A DNA stretch of 64,000 nucleotides, taken from positions 584,001-648,000 of the forward strand of contig NC_009668.1 of the NCBI RefSeq assembly GCF_000017405.1. The letters are read 5' to 3'. The notes under the pieces were generated by a model. The model had not been told where the DNA came from. It ran no database searches and saw nothing but the letters and a program-made list of their open reading frames with translations. Each line of letters begins with the position of its first letter. The first letter of the stretch is position 1. This DNA is from Brucella anthropi ATCC 49188. Lineage in GTDB: Bacteria; Pseudomonadota; Alphaproteobacteria; Rhizobiales; Rhizobiaceae. Positions 51,857 to 61,046 of the stretch are shown piece by piece. The translations under genes were made by a program, and so were the position numbers.

Positions 51857-52804
51857 ATGATATTCTCGCGTTATGAGCGATTTGTTCTGACTGTCGTTGG
51901 TGCGTTGGGCGCAATCGACATTCTTCTGATTGCCGCGAAGGGCATTCGCGTAGACTGGACAGGCTACGGAATGATCGGGGCGATCGGTCTTGGAACGATC
52001 ATGCTCGGCCTGTTTTATCGCTTCGTAAGGAATGATACCCGGATTGCGGAGACACTCATTCTGACTGCGGGCTTCATATTGTTCACACTGGTCGGGTCGG
52101 TCTTTAACTATATGTTGCTGCCGATCCATTTCCCGCGAATTGACGAATTCCTGGTCGGCGTCGATCGACTGATGGGATATGATTGGCCAAGTCTGGTCAC
52201 ATACATTGCGCAGTGGCCCGGTGTTTCAGCACTGTTGAAGATAGTTTACTTCACTTCCCTGCCGCAGTTGGTGATGGTTGTTCTGTTGCTCGGCTTTTCG
52301 GGGCAATCAGAAAAACTTGCTCATTTCCTGATGACTGGAATTGTAGGCGCTCTTCTCAGCATCGTGGTGTGGGCCTTTTTTCCAACATTCGGTACATCGG
52401 CTGTATGGAACCTGCCTGATGATGTTGTGAGAAGTGCAGGATTGGCTGTCGGTCCGTCCTATGGCTTGGAATTGATCCGCTTGTCGAAGGAAGGGGTAGA
52501 TTATCTGACGCCAGCCAATGTGCTCGGCCTGATCGGATTCCCGTCGTTCCACACCGTCATGGCTGCCATGTCCGTGGTCTTTACATGGCGCATCGCATGG
52601 GTGCGTTTACCGGTACTCGCTCTGAATATATTCATGGTACCCGCGATCCTGCTGCACGGCGGGCACCATCTGAGCGATGTCTTTGGTGGACTGGCAGTTT
52701 TCACCATCGCATATTTCATCACGCACTATGCGATCAACGTTCTCCGCGACGATAGGGCTGCATCAGCGCCTGCGGGACACGTGCCCGCCGCGCCATCACG
52801 ATGA
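51857..52804 (+). CDS. PAP2-superfamily membrane phosphatase/transferase
   Basis: From ATG 51857 (GGGGGCG upstream) the protein is 315 aa with about six to eight membrane helices. GFPSFHTVMA and HGGHHLSDVFGGL are the second and third acid-phosphatase PAP2 motifs with their two histidines and aspartate. Such proteins dephosphorylate lipid phosphates or move phospho-headgroups, as in inositol phosphorylceramide synthase relatives. The last 71 bp overlap the 3' end of the convergent ABC permease gene, an unusually long convergent overlap. Confidence 0.85.
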   Translation: MIFSRYERFVLTVVGALGAIDILLIAAKGIRVDWTGYGMIGAIGLGTIMLGLFYRFVRNDTRIAETLILTAGFILFTLVGSVFNYMLLPIHFPRIDEFLVGVDRLMGYDWPSLVTYIAQWPGVSALLKIVYFTSLPQLVMVVLLLGFSGQSEKLAHFLMTGIVGALLSIVVWAFFPTFGTSAVWNLPDDVVRSAGLAVGPSYGLELIRLSKEGVDYLTPANVLGLIGFPSFHTVMAAMSVVFTWRIAWVRLPVLALNIFMVPAILLHGGHHLSDVFGGLAVFTIAYFITHYAINVLRDDRAASAPAGHVPAAPSR

Positions 52805-53678
52805 GCGCCACAATCGACATGATATAAGGGATCATCAGGAAGAGCTGATAAGGCACCACCTTGCCGTAAACCGTCTGCAGGCGGAGCTGGAAAGCATCGA
52901 ACAGCGCGAACAGCAGTGCGCCCAGAAGTGCGCGTGCAGGCTTCCATGACGCGAAAACGACGAGCGCAATACAGACCCAACCGCGCCCCTGCATCATCGT
53001 CGGGAAGAACGAGTTGAATGCAGAGAGCGTGAGGAACGCGCCGCCGACAGCCATAAGCGCGCTGCCGAACATGATCGTGAAGACGCGAACGCGGATTGGG
53101 TTGATGCCTTGCGCTTCGGCGGCATGCGGATTTTCGCCGGTCATGCGGATGGCAAGGCCGAGTGGTGTGCGGAAAAGCACATAACCAAGCAGCAGTGCCA
53201 GAGGAATGGCGATCCAGGTGAGGGCCGTCTGCGTGCCAAGCACCTGTCCGATAAACGGAATATCCGCAAGCCAGGACGGATTGACCGGCTGGAATGGTGT
53301 AATCGTTGGCGGAGTTGAAGAGAGCGGCACCAGAAGACGGAACAGGAAGTAGCTGAGGCTCGACGCAAACAGCGTGATGCCAAGACCGACCACATGCTGT
53401 GACAGGCCGAGCGGGACGGTGAGCGCCGCGTGAAGCAGGCCGAACAGAGCGCCGGAAGCGGCGGCGGCAAGCACACCGACCCACAGGTCGGCACCATTAT
53501 AGACTGTCAGCCAGCCGATCATCGCACCGAAGGTCATGATGCCTTCGATGCCGAGATTAAGCACACCCGCCCGTTCGCAATAAAGTGCGCCGAGCGTGCC
53601 GAAGATCAGCGGCGTTGCAATGCGCAGGACCGAGACCCAGAGGCCTGCGGAGAGCAGGATATCCATCAACTCGTTCAT
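52734..53678 (-). CDS. BMP-family ABC transporter permease (second)
   Basis: The 314-aa membrane protein of the BPD_transp_2 family has many helices. VLNLGIEGIMTFGAMIGWL is the conserved early segment, and RMTGENPHAAEAQGINPIRVRV corresponds to the ATPase-contact loop. It resembles NupQ/YufQ-type nucleoside importers. Its start overlaps the stop of the first permease by 4 bp (ATGA), so the two are co-translated and should form the heterodimeric channel. Confidence 0.92.
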   Translation of the reverse strand: MNELMDILLSAGLWVSVLRIATPLIFGTLGALYCERAGVLNLGIEGIMTFGAMIGWLTVYNGADLWVGVLAAAASGALFGLLHAALTVPLGLSQHVVGLGITLFASSLSYFLFRLLVPLSSTPPTITPFQPVNPSWLADIPFIGQVLGTQTALTWIAIPLALLLGYVLFRTPLGLAIRMTGENPHAAEAQGINPIRVRVFTIMFGSALMAVGGAFLTLSAFNSFFPTMMQGRGWVCIALVVFASWKPARALLGALLFALFDAFQLRLQTVYGKVVPYQLFLMIPYIMSIVALIVMARRARVPQALMQPYRRGER

Positions 53679-54718
53679 CGGGCGATCCTGTATTGTGTGA
53701 AGAACAGAGCAACCAGCATAGTCAGAAGCGACAGCGCCACGGTGACATCGGCGATGAAGCTCGGAATGCCAATGGCACGGCTCATGCCGTCGGCACCGAC
53801 AAACATTGCGGCAGCAAAAAGTGCGGAGAAGATCGCGCCGATAGGATTCAAATTGGCCAACATGGCGACAATGATGCCGGAATAGCCGAAGCCCGGCGAC
53901 AGATCGGTCGTGACGTAACCCTTAACGCCCATGACCTGTATTGCGCCTGCAAGTCCTGCAAGACCACCGGAAATGCAGGCGACTTTCACCAGTGTCTTGC
54001 CAAGCGGAACGCCTGCAAAACGCGCGGCTTGCGGGTTGAGACCGGCAGCCTTGGTTTCCAGCCCGAACACGGTGCGCTTCTGCACATAGGCGATGATGAG
54101 CGCCAGAGCGATAGCGATGACTATGCCAATGTGAAGCCGCATGCCTGCCATGATTTTTGGCAGCACCGCCGCATCCGGCACAGGCTCGGATTGCGGCCAG
54201 CCAAAGGCGAGGGGGTCTTTCATCGGCCCTTCGATCATCATCGAGACGATGAGCACCGCAACGAAATTCAAAAGCAGGGTCGTCACCACTTCATCGACAC
54301 CGAAGCGCAGACGAAGCCCGAGCGGAATAAGCAGGAAAATCATGCCTGCAATCGCGCCGACGATAAGCAACAGCGGAATGAGAATAGGGGCAGGAAGCTG
54401 CAATTGCGTCCCACAGGCGACCACCGCCAGCGCACCCATATAGAACTGGCCTTCGGCGCCGATATTCCAGAGTTTGGAGCGGAAGGCGACGGCAGCGGCA
54501 AGGCCGGTCAGCATCAAGGGTGTTGCGCGGGTGAGTGTTTCGGTGATCGAAAGCTTGTTACCGAAAGCGCCGATGGCTATCTGGCGGAAGGATTCCAAAA
54601 CCGGCGCACCGGCAGCGGCAATGAGCAGTCCGGCAAGCACAAAGGCGGTCAAAACGGCGATAATTGGTGCGGTTGCTACCAGTGCCATGGGCCGTGTTTC
54701 GCGTCTTTCAATACGCAT
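53675..54718 (-). CDS. BMP-family ABC transporter permease (first)
   Basis: The 347-aa membrane protein with about nine helices carries LWNIGAEGQFYMGALAVVACG and LKAAGLNPQAARFAGVPLGKT-like contact loop (ETKAAGLNPQAARFAG). It is the NupP/YufP-type partner. Its ATG shares one base with the stop of the ATPase gene (TGATG). Together with the following permease, the ATPase and the binding protein at 57678 it forms a complete importer, probably for nucleosides or nucleobases. Confidence 0.92.
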   Translation of the reverse strand: MRIERRETRPMALVATAPIIAVLTAFVLAGLLIAAAGAPVLESFRQIAIGAFGNKLSITETLTRATPLMLTGLAAAVAFRSKLWNIGAEGQFYMGALAVVACGTQLQLPAPILIPLLLIVGAIAGMIFLLIPLGLRLRFGVDEVVTTLLLNFVAVLIVSMMIEGPMKDPLAFGWPQSEPVPDAAVLPKIMAGMRLHIGIVIAIALALIIAYVQKRTVFGLETKAAGLNPQAARFAGVPLGKTLVKVACISGGLAGLAGAIQVMGVKGYVTTDLSPGFGYSGIIVAMLANLNPIGAIFSALFAAAMFVGADGMSRAIGIPSFIADVTVALSLLTMLVALFFTQYRIAR

Positions 54719-56247
54719 CAGTTCAGCCCCTTCGTGAGATTAGTCTGCCATTCCCCAGCCATCATCAGGCCCAGCCGTTGCGCATTGGCTTCTCCGGCGT
54801 CAATCGGCGGCGAGAGGCGGCCCTTGACGATGGCCTGTACGCGGTCGGCAAGGCCGATAATTTCATCCAGATCTTCCGAGATTAGCAGAACCGCTGCTCC
54901 CTTTGCCCGCGCTTCCAGAATACGGGCATGAATGGCTGCGACGGCACCTTCATCAAGGCCACGCGTCGGTTGCGCCGCGATCAGAATGCGCGGAGCCGTT
55001 TCAAGATTGCGACCCAGAATAAGCTTCTGCATGTTGCCGCCGGAAAGCAGGCGAATGCGGCTATCAGGCGTGCCGCCGCGCACATCGAAATCCTTGATGA
55101 TGCGGTCGGTAAATTCACGCGCAGCCGCGCGATTGACCAGAAGACCATTGGAGAACTGGGGATCGCGCACGCGTTCAAGCACAGCATTTTCCCAAAGCGT
55201 CAGGTCACCGATTGCGCCTTCCGCATTGCGATCTTCGGGAATGCGGCCAACACCTTCGGCCACAAATTGGCGCGGGTCGAATTTGGTGACCGTTTGCCCG
55301 AACATGACAAGTGAGCCACTCGCAGGCTGGCTGAGACCCGAAACGAGACGCCCGAGCGCTGCCTGCCCATTACCCGACACGCCAATGATGCCAAGCGTTT
55401 CGCCAGCGCGAAGGTGAAAGTCGAGATCACTAAGGCGGGCCGCGCCATCTTCCACCACTGTTACATTCTTCGCTTCCAACAAGGTTTCGCCGGGCGTGGC
55501 CGCTGCACGCGAAGGGCGTGAAACGCGACGGCCAACCATCAGTTCGGCGAGTTCCTCTTTCGAGGTTTCGGAAGCCTTGCGCTCAGCGACAAGCTTTCCA
55601 CCGCGCAGGACGATCACCCGGTCGGCTGCCGACATGACTTCATGCAGCTTGTGCGAGATGAAGATCAGCGACAGGCCCTGACGTGCCATTTCTTTCAGTG
55701 TCGCGAAGAGGTTTTCGGCTTCCTGCGTGGTCAGAACGGCGGTCGGCTCGTCGAGGATCAGAATGTCGGCGTCGTTATAAAGCGCTTTGAGAATTTCCAC
55801 GCGCTGCTGTTCACCGACCGAAAGATCGCCAAGCCGTGCATCGGGATCAACCTGCAGGCCAAAGCGCTTGGCGATTTCCGCGATCTTGTTACACGCTGCA
55901 CCGTGCGCGGATTTGAGTCTCCAGAGGCTTTCAGTGCCGGTGATGATGTTTTCCAGAACCGTGAGATTGGGCGCGAGCGTAAAATGCTGGTGCACCATGC
56001 CCACGCCCGCATCGATGGCTGCGCGGGGCTTGCCTTGCGGGATTTCAACGCCTTTCACGAAGACACGACCTTCATCCGGCACATAATGGCCGAACAGGAT
56101 ATTCATCAGCGTGGTTTTGCCTGCACCATTTTCGCCAAGAAAAGCGAGGATTTCGCCGCGCTCAAGCTTCAGCGAAATATCGTCATTGGCGGTAAGCGCG
56201 CCAAACCGCTTGGTGATGTTTTGCAGTTCAAGAACTGTGGTGGTCAT
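54718..56247 (-). CDS. BMP-family ABC transporter ATP-binding protein (double ATPase)
   Basis: From ATG 56247 the protein is 509 aa with two fused ATPase domains. The first has Walker A GENGAGKTTLMNILFG, signature LSVGEQQRVEILKAL and Walker B DILILDEPTAVLT. The second has a degenerate loop ISGVSGNGQAALG-like (GVSGNGQAALGRLV), signature LLSGGNMQKLILGRNL and a RILIAAQPTRGLDEG region. This tandem arrangement is typical of the sugar/nucleoside group (RbsA/YufO). The start overlaps the amidase stop (ATGA). Confidence 0.94.
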   Translation of the reverse strand: MTTTVLELQNITKRFGALTANDDISLKLERGEILAFLGENGAGKTTLMNILFGHYVPDEGRVFVKGVEIPQGKPRAAIDAGVGMVHQHFTLAPNLTVLENIITGTESLWRLKSAHGAACNKIAEIAKRFGLQVDPDARLGDLSVGEQQRVEILKALYNDADILILDEPTAVLTTQEAENLFATLKEMARQGLSLIFISHKLHEVMSAADRVIVLRGGKLVAERKASETSKEELAELMVGRRVSRPSRAAATPGETLLEAKNVTVVEDGAARLSDLDFHLRAGETLGIIGVSGNGQAALGRLVSGLSQPASGSLVMFGQTVTKFDPRQFVAEGVGRIPEDRNAEGAIGDLTLWENAVLERVRDPQFSNGLLVNRAAAREFTDRIIKDFDVRGGTPDSRIRLLSGGNMQKLILGRNLETAPRILIAAQPTRGLDEGAVAAIHARILEARAKGAAVLLISEDLDEIIGLADRVQAIVKGRLSPPIDAGEANAQRLGLMMAGEWQTNLTKGLN

Positions 56248-57653
56248 GTGTTCAACCCCGCAACGGGAAATCTGTGCTGCCAACGCTGGTCCGCCTCCAG
56301 ACGCTGGCCAAGGCTCAAAAGCAGCCGGTCCGCGCCCATCGGGGCCACAAGCTGCAAGGCGACCGGCATGTCGTCGGCGTCGGTTTCAAAGGGAAGCGAG
56401 AGTGCCGGAAAACCGGAAATATTCGCAAGCGCCGCATAAGGCGCGAAGGCATTCATCTTCTGCCAATGCGCATCGACATCGCCTTGATCCGTGGGAAAGG
56501 AACCGAGCGGCATCGGCCCGCGCGCGAGCATAGGCGTGATCAGCACGTCGATGTCGCGGAAAATCTGCCAGAGCATATGTGCGGCGCTGACAGCTCCGTT
56601 CATGGCGCGGTAAAGCGCGGTGGCTTCCATGCGCCGCCCGCGCTCCGCAACGGCGCGGGTGAGCGGTTCAAGCTTGTCTTCATCAAGGGCCAGAAAATCG
56701 ATTGCGGCCGCAAGATTGACGGAAATGATACGGTCGAATGCGCGTGCGCTGGAAGCGATCAGCGGGCTGAATTCCGAAGCCGGGATTTCGCGGATTGTGT
56801 GTCCCTGTGCCTCAAGGAAATGCGCTGCATCTGCCACAACCTGCAGGCGCTCTGATGTGATTGGATAGTTTGCGAGATCGCCGGTCACGATGCCGATACG
56901 AAGGCGGTCCGGCAAATCGCCTGCCAGCATCGCCGGGTCGGGCAGAAAGCCTTCCGTTTTGCCTTCAACAAGCGGCAGAAGCGCTTTCGCATCACGGACC
57001 GAGCGGCAAAGCGCAAACTCGCTCGCAATGCCTGCAAGATAATTGCCGAAATGCGGACCCGCTGGCATAGCGCCACGACTTGGTTTCAGACCGACAAGCC
57101 CGCAGGTTGCGGCGGGCACACGGATGGAACCACCAGCGTCGGTAGCGTGCGCAATTGCGACTATCCCGGCTGCAACCGCTGCTGCCGCTCCGCCGGATGA
57201 TCCACCGGGTGAAAGCGTTTCATCGAAGGGATGGCATGCAGGCGGTGCTCCCGCTGGTTCGCTCGCAAGCGCCAGACCGAATTCGGGAACGGTGGTAGTA
57301 CCGAAGAAATTCAATCCGGCTGCGCGTAGCCGGTGGCCGAGTTCGGAATCCATCTGAGGTGAGGCATTGAGGAATGCCTGCGAGCCGAGCCGGATCGGCA
57401 GACCGGCACAGGGCCCGCCCAGATCCTTGAATAGGGAGGGAACGCCCGCGAAGGCAGCTCTGGATGGCGCTGCATCGAATGCGATGGCACCGGCGCGGCC
57501 AAGATCGCGATCGAGATATGCAATGACGCCCAAGGGGCGCCATTTTTCTGCTGCGTCGAGAGCGGCATCCATGGCCTGTTCGGCACTGAGGATTCCTTCC
57601 GCAATCGCCTGCGCGAGCGCGGTCGCATCCTGTTGGTTCATGTCGATTGCCAC
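56244..57653 (-). CDS. Amidase signature family hydrolase
   Basis: The 469-aa amidase-signature protein has the catalytic lysine in VPSLFKDLGG. The two serines lie in LSPGGSSGGAAAAVAAGIVAIAHATDAGGSIRVPAATCG. The GTG start at 57653 could be replaced by the ATG at 57641. The family hydrolyses amides such as ureido-acids, allophanate or aryl amides. Position between a BMP-type binding protein and the transporter ATPase, with a cytosine-deaminase-like gene further on, suggests action on a nucleobase breakdown product (inference). It is not GatA since GatB/GatC are absent and the context is catabolic. Confidence 0.9.
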   Translation of the reverse strand: MAIDMNQQDATALAQAIAEGILSAEQAMDAALDAAEKWRPLGVIAYLDRDLGRAGAIAFDAAPSRAAFAGVPSLFKDLGGPCAGLPIRLGSQAFLNASPQMDSELGHRLRAAGLNFFGTTTVPEFGLALASEPAGAPPACHPFDETLSPGGSSGGAAAAVAAGIVAIAHATDAGGSIRVPAATCGLVGLKPSRGAMPAGPHFGNYLAGIASEFALCRSVRDAKALLPLVEGKTEGFLPDPAMLAGDLPDRLRIGIVTGDLANYPITSERLQVVADAAHFLEAQGHTIREIPASEFSPLIASSARAFDRIISVNLAAAIDFLALDEDKLEPLTRAVAERGRRMEATALYRAMNGAVSAAHMLWQIFRDIDVLITPMLARGPMPLGSFPTDQGDVDAHWQKMNAFAPYAALANISGFPALSLPFETDADDMPVALQLVAPMGADRLLLSLGQRLEADQRWQHRFPVAGLNT

Positions 57654-57677
57654 GATATGCTTGCCCGTCCTGAATGA

Positions 57678-58676
57678 TTACTTCGGTTCGGCCGGGTTCG
57701 GCTTGTACTCGAACTTGCCTTCCTTCAGTTCCACACGGCGGGCTTCCATCTTGGCTTCCGCTTCGGCAGGGGCAATGCCCTTGACGTAGATGATGTCGTT
57801 GCCGCCTTCCTTCATCAGGCTGAACGGCGTGTAATCCTTGCCGGTTGCCTGGCTGGCCTTCACGTCGGCGATAGCCGCATTCAGGATCGGGCGGAAATTC
57901 CAGATCGCATTGGCGAAGACCGTGTCGGGATAGCGCGGCGTATAGTCGATCAGCGAGCCGATGGCCTTGATACCGCGTTCCTTGGCGGCATCGGCTGTGC
58001 CGATGCGCTCACCGAACAGGATGTCGGCACCGGAGTCGATCTGGGCAAGACCGGCTTCGCGTGCTTTCGGTGGGTCAAAGAAGGTGCCAATGAACGATGC
58101 GATGAACTTCGCATCGGGACGGGTTTCCTTCACGCCATCCTGAAAGGCATTGATGAGCATGTTGACTTCCGGGATCGGCACGGCACCGACGGAGCCGAAG
58201 GTGCCGGACTTGCTCATCGCGCCTGCCAGCATGCCTGCGAGATAGGCAGATTCAAAGTTCCAGGTGCCGAAAACACCAAAATTATCGCCCTGCGGCTTGC
58301 CGGAGGAGCCCATGACGAAAGCCGTCTTCGGATAATCGCCTGCCACCTGGCGCGCTTCGCGTTCGACGGCATAGGATTCGCCGACGATCAGCTTGATGCC
58401 CTGTTCGGCATATTCGCGCATGGCGCGGGGGTAGTCGCTCGCTGAAACGCCCTCGGAGAAGACATATTCGATGACGCCGTCGTCATTTGCCTGCTTCAGT
58501 GCCTCGTGAAGGCGGGAATTCCAGGCATTCTCGACCGGCGAGGCGTGGATGCCCGCGACTTTCAGCTTTTCATCGGCCGCAAAGACGCGAGTGGTCATTG
58601 CCGTTGCGCCGAGTGCTGCCGACATTGCGAGAATGTCGCGACGGGTAAAGTTCGGTGCTTTGATGATTTTGGTCAT
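57678..58676 (-). CDS. BMP/PnrA-type ABC substrate-binding protein
   Basis: From ATG 58676 (GAGGGG upstream) the protein is 332 aa. A twin-arginine-like signal (NFTRRDILAMSAALGATAMTTRVFA) is followed by a BMP domain with GIHASPVENAWNSRLHEALKQANDDG and VGAVPIPEVNMLINAFQDGVKETRPDAKF. BMP/PnrA proteins bind nucleosides or nucleobases. The gene is 25 bp from the amidase, in an operon with the double ATPase and two permeases. Confidence 0.92.
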   Translation of the reverse strand: MTKIIKAPNFTRRDILAMSAALGATAMTTRVFAADEKLKVAGIHASPVENAWNSRLHEALKQANDDGVIEYVFSEGVSASDYPRAMREYAEQGIKLIVGESYAVEREARQVAGDYPKTAFVMGSSGKPQGDNFGVFGTWNFESAYLAGMLAGAMSKSGTFGSVGAVPIPEVNMLINAFQDGVKETRPDAKFIASFIGTFFDPPKAREAGLAQIDSGADILFGERIGTADAAKERGIKAIGSLIDYTPRYPDTVFANAIWNFRPILNAAIADVKASQATGKDYTPFSLMKEGGNDIIYVKGIAPAEAEAKMEARRVELKEGKFEYKPNPAEPK

Positions 58677-58897
58677 AGGACCCCTCTTTTGTGTTTTCGG
58701 CGTGCCGGGAATGCACTGCCGGTTGCTTCGTTTTGTGTGAGCAGAATGTATGAGCAACGGTTCTATCTTTGCTCAATCTGCCTCGAATACAAGCGAATTA
58801 GGCTGCGGCCTGAAAATTAGGCATGGGGTTTCAAGCCGCGACTGTTCCGGTTCGTTCATCCGGCAATGTGCCGGGTAGGCCGAAACTGTTGATATTA

Positions 58898-60187
58898 TTA
58901 GCCGATTGGCGCGTAATCAGCCCCGTCAACCGAAGACGGACGGCCTTCGAGGTTGAGGCGGCTTATGCGCTGCGGTGTTTCGGCGATGACCTTGCCACGC
59001 TTCACGACGGTCAGGCGGTTTGCCTTGAGCCGCAGCGCTTCAATTGGATCGCGCGCCTGCAGCACCACGAAATCGGCATTGCAGCCCTTTGCAAGACCGT
59101 AGCCTTCGAGGCCCAGCGCCTTGGCGGAATTGACGGTGAGTGCATCGAAAACCTGCTTCTTGCCTTCGATCGACGTCATCTGCGCCACGTGAATGGCCAT
59201 ATGGCCGACTTCCAGCATGTCGCCGGAACCCATCGAGTACCAGGGGTCCATAACGCAATCGTGGCCGAAAGCGACATTGATACCGGCAGCCATCAGCTCC
59301 GGCACGCGTGTCATTCCGCGGCGCTTCGGATAGGTGTCCGCGCGGCCTTGCAGCGTGATGTTGATGAGCGGGTTCGGGATGGCGTTCATCTTTGCTTCCG
59401 CAATCAGCGGAATGAGTTTCGAGACGTAATAATTATCCATGGAATGCATGGAGGTGAGGTGCGAGCCGGATACACGGCCCTGCAGGCCAAAACGCATGGT
59501 CTGCGCCGCCAGCGTCTCGACATGGCGCGACATCGGATCGTCGCTTTCGTCGCAATGGATATCGACCGGCAGCCCGCGTTCAGCGGCAATGCGGCAGAGT
59601 TCCTCCAGCGAGGCTGCGCCATCAGCCATGGTGCGCTCAAAATGCGGAATGCCGCCGACGACGTCGAGGCCCATATCGAGCGAGCGGTTGACGAGATCGA
59701 CCGCGCCCGGCGAACGGTAGTAACCATCCTGCGGGAAGGCCACGAGCTGCAGATCGATGTAAGGCTTCACCTTCTCGCGCACTTCGATCATCGCTTCAGC
59801 AGTGAGAAGGCGCGGATCGCTGACATCGACATGGCTGCGAATGGCCAGCAGGCCCTGCGAAACGGCCAGATCGCAATAACGCAGCGCGCGCTCGACCATG
59901 GCTTCAACGGTCAGCATCGGCTTCAGTTCGCCCCAGAGCGCGATGCCTTCAAGAAGCGTACCGGAACGGTTGAGGCGTGGCAGGCCAAGCGACAGGGTCG
60001 CGTCCATATGGAAATGCGGATCGATGAAAGGCGGGGTCACGAGCCGGTCGGTCGCATCGATTTCCTGAGCCGCCTGATGCTCCCCCTTGGAGGGCCCGAT
60101 ATCGGCAATCTTGCCGTCCTTGACCAAAATGTCCTGCTTCTCGCGACCGTCGGGGAGATTGGCGTTTCTCACGATCAAATCGAACAT
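58898..60187 (-). CDS. Cytosine deaminase-like amidohydrolase
   Basis: The 429-aa metal-dependent hydrolase has PPFIDPHFHMDAT (first metal histidines), VDIHCDESDDPMSR (third histidine with the catalytic Glu), GSHLTSMHSMDNYY (fourth) and GHDCVMDPWYSMG (metal aspartate). This is the CodA/atrazine-chlorohydrolase-related layout and it most resembles cytosine deaminase. It would convert cytosine or a related heterocycle to uracil or its analogue plus ammonia in the cytoplasm. It is upstream (5') of the BMP operon on the same strand and is plausibly co-regulated with it. Confidence 0.9.
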   Translation of the reverse strand: MFDLIVRNANLPDGREKQDILVKDGKIADIGPSKGEHQAAQEIDATDRLVTPPFIDPHFHMDATLSLGLPRLNRSGTLLEGIALWGELKPMLTVEAMVERALRYCDLAVSQGLLAIRSHVDVSDPRLLTAEAMIEVREKVKPYIDLQLVAFPQDGYYRSPGAVDLVNRSLDMGLDVVGGIPHFERTMADGAASLEELCRIAAERGLPVDIHCDESDDPMSRHVETLAAQTMRFGLQGRVSGSHLTSMHSMDNYYVSKLIPLIAEAKMNAIPNPLINITLQGRADTYPKRRGMTRVPELMAAGINVAFGHDCVMDPWYSMGSGDMLEVGHMAIHVAQMTSIEGKKQVFDALTVNSAKALGLEGYGLAKGCNADFVVLQARDPIEALRLKANRLTVVKRGKVIAETPQRISRLNLEGRPSSVDGADYAPIG

Positions 60188-60356
60188 CGGCAGGACCTTT
60201 CGTCTGGATATGCAAGAACAGAGCTCAAAAATATGGGCTCATTTTCCAATTGCCTTATACCCTATATCCGGTGGGCGCAATGCCGGGGGAAGCTGGAAGG
60301 GGTCGTCATCCTCAATGGAAAATGCTAGGCCCCGCAATCATCTTTGTAGGATTGCC

Positions 60357-60944
60357 ATGTTCACGATCAGTCGCGTCGAAACCTTTAGTCAGGAGATCAA
60401 GAAAAGTCGATTTCTGGCCATTGCTTCGCCTGTCGCAAACGAGCAGGCGGCGAAGGATTTTTTGAGCGAGCATTCCGATCTGTCGGCGAGCCATAATTGC
60501 TGGGCCTGGCGCATGGGGCAGAACTACCGTTTCAGTGACGACGGTGAGCCAAGCGGCACGGCAGGAAAGCCGATCTTGCAGGCAATCGACGGCCAGCAGC
60601 TGGACAATATTGCAGTCGTGGTTACGCGCTGGTTCGGCGGCATTCTTCTGGGAAGTGGTGGCCTGATGCGCGCCTATGGCGGCACTGCCGCTACCTGTCT
60701 GCGACAGGCTGAGAAAACAGAAGTTATCCCGCTGGTCGGATTTCAGTTCGCCTGCGATTTTTCAGATCATGCGCTGCTAAAAGCACGTCTGACGGCGGTG
60801 GAAAACCTTGCTATCGCGCAAGAGAATTTCACCGGTACCGGCGTGGAAATGGCGGGCACGATGCCCATCGCCGCGCGGGATGAACTATCCCGCCTCGTCA
60901 CCGATCTGACGCGCGGCAAGACGATTATCGCATTTGATGACTAG
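60357..60944 (+). CDS. YigZ/IMPACT family protein
   Basis: From ATG 60357 (TAGGA seven bases before) the protein is 195 aa. SRFLAIASPVANEQAAKDFL, DDGEPSGTAGKPIL and VVVTRWFGGILLGSGGLMRAYGGTA are the three IMPACT/YigZ signatures. The C-terminal half is a ferredoxin-like EF-G IV-type domain. The family is linked to translation control or peptide processing but the bacterial role is unsettled. A dispersed repeat begins within 10 bp of the stop. Confidence 0.92.
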   Translation: MFTISRVETFSQEIKKSRFLAIASPVANEQAAKDFLSEHSDLSASHNCWAWRMGQNYRFSDDGEPSGTAGKPILQAIDGQQLDNIAVVVTRWFGGILLGSGGLMRAYGGTAATCLRQAEKTEVIPLVGFQFACDFSDHALLKARLTAVENLAIAQENFTGTGVEMAGTMPIAARDELSRLVTDLTRGKTIIAFDD

Positions 60945-60949
60945 AGCAT

Positions 60950-61046
60950 GTCTCCCAAAAGTGGGGACCGGTTTTGGGATAAAGACATGCTTAAAAACAA
61001 AGAGATAGAGTGTTTCCAATGATTCAATCAAAACAGGAAATGCTCT
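60950..61046. repeat. Dispersed palindromic intergenic repeat, copy C
   Basis: The outer ends gagcat... / ...atgctc (about 60948 and 61040) enclose gcatgtctcccaaaagtggg ... ttttgggataaagacatgc, which is nearly identical to copy A at 30058. The repeat reaches the stop codon of the convergent GGDEF gene, so element insertion may have set that gene's end. Confidence 0.78.
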
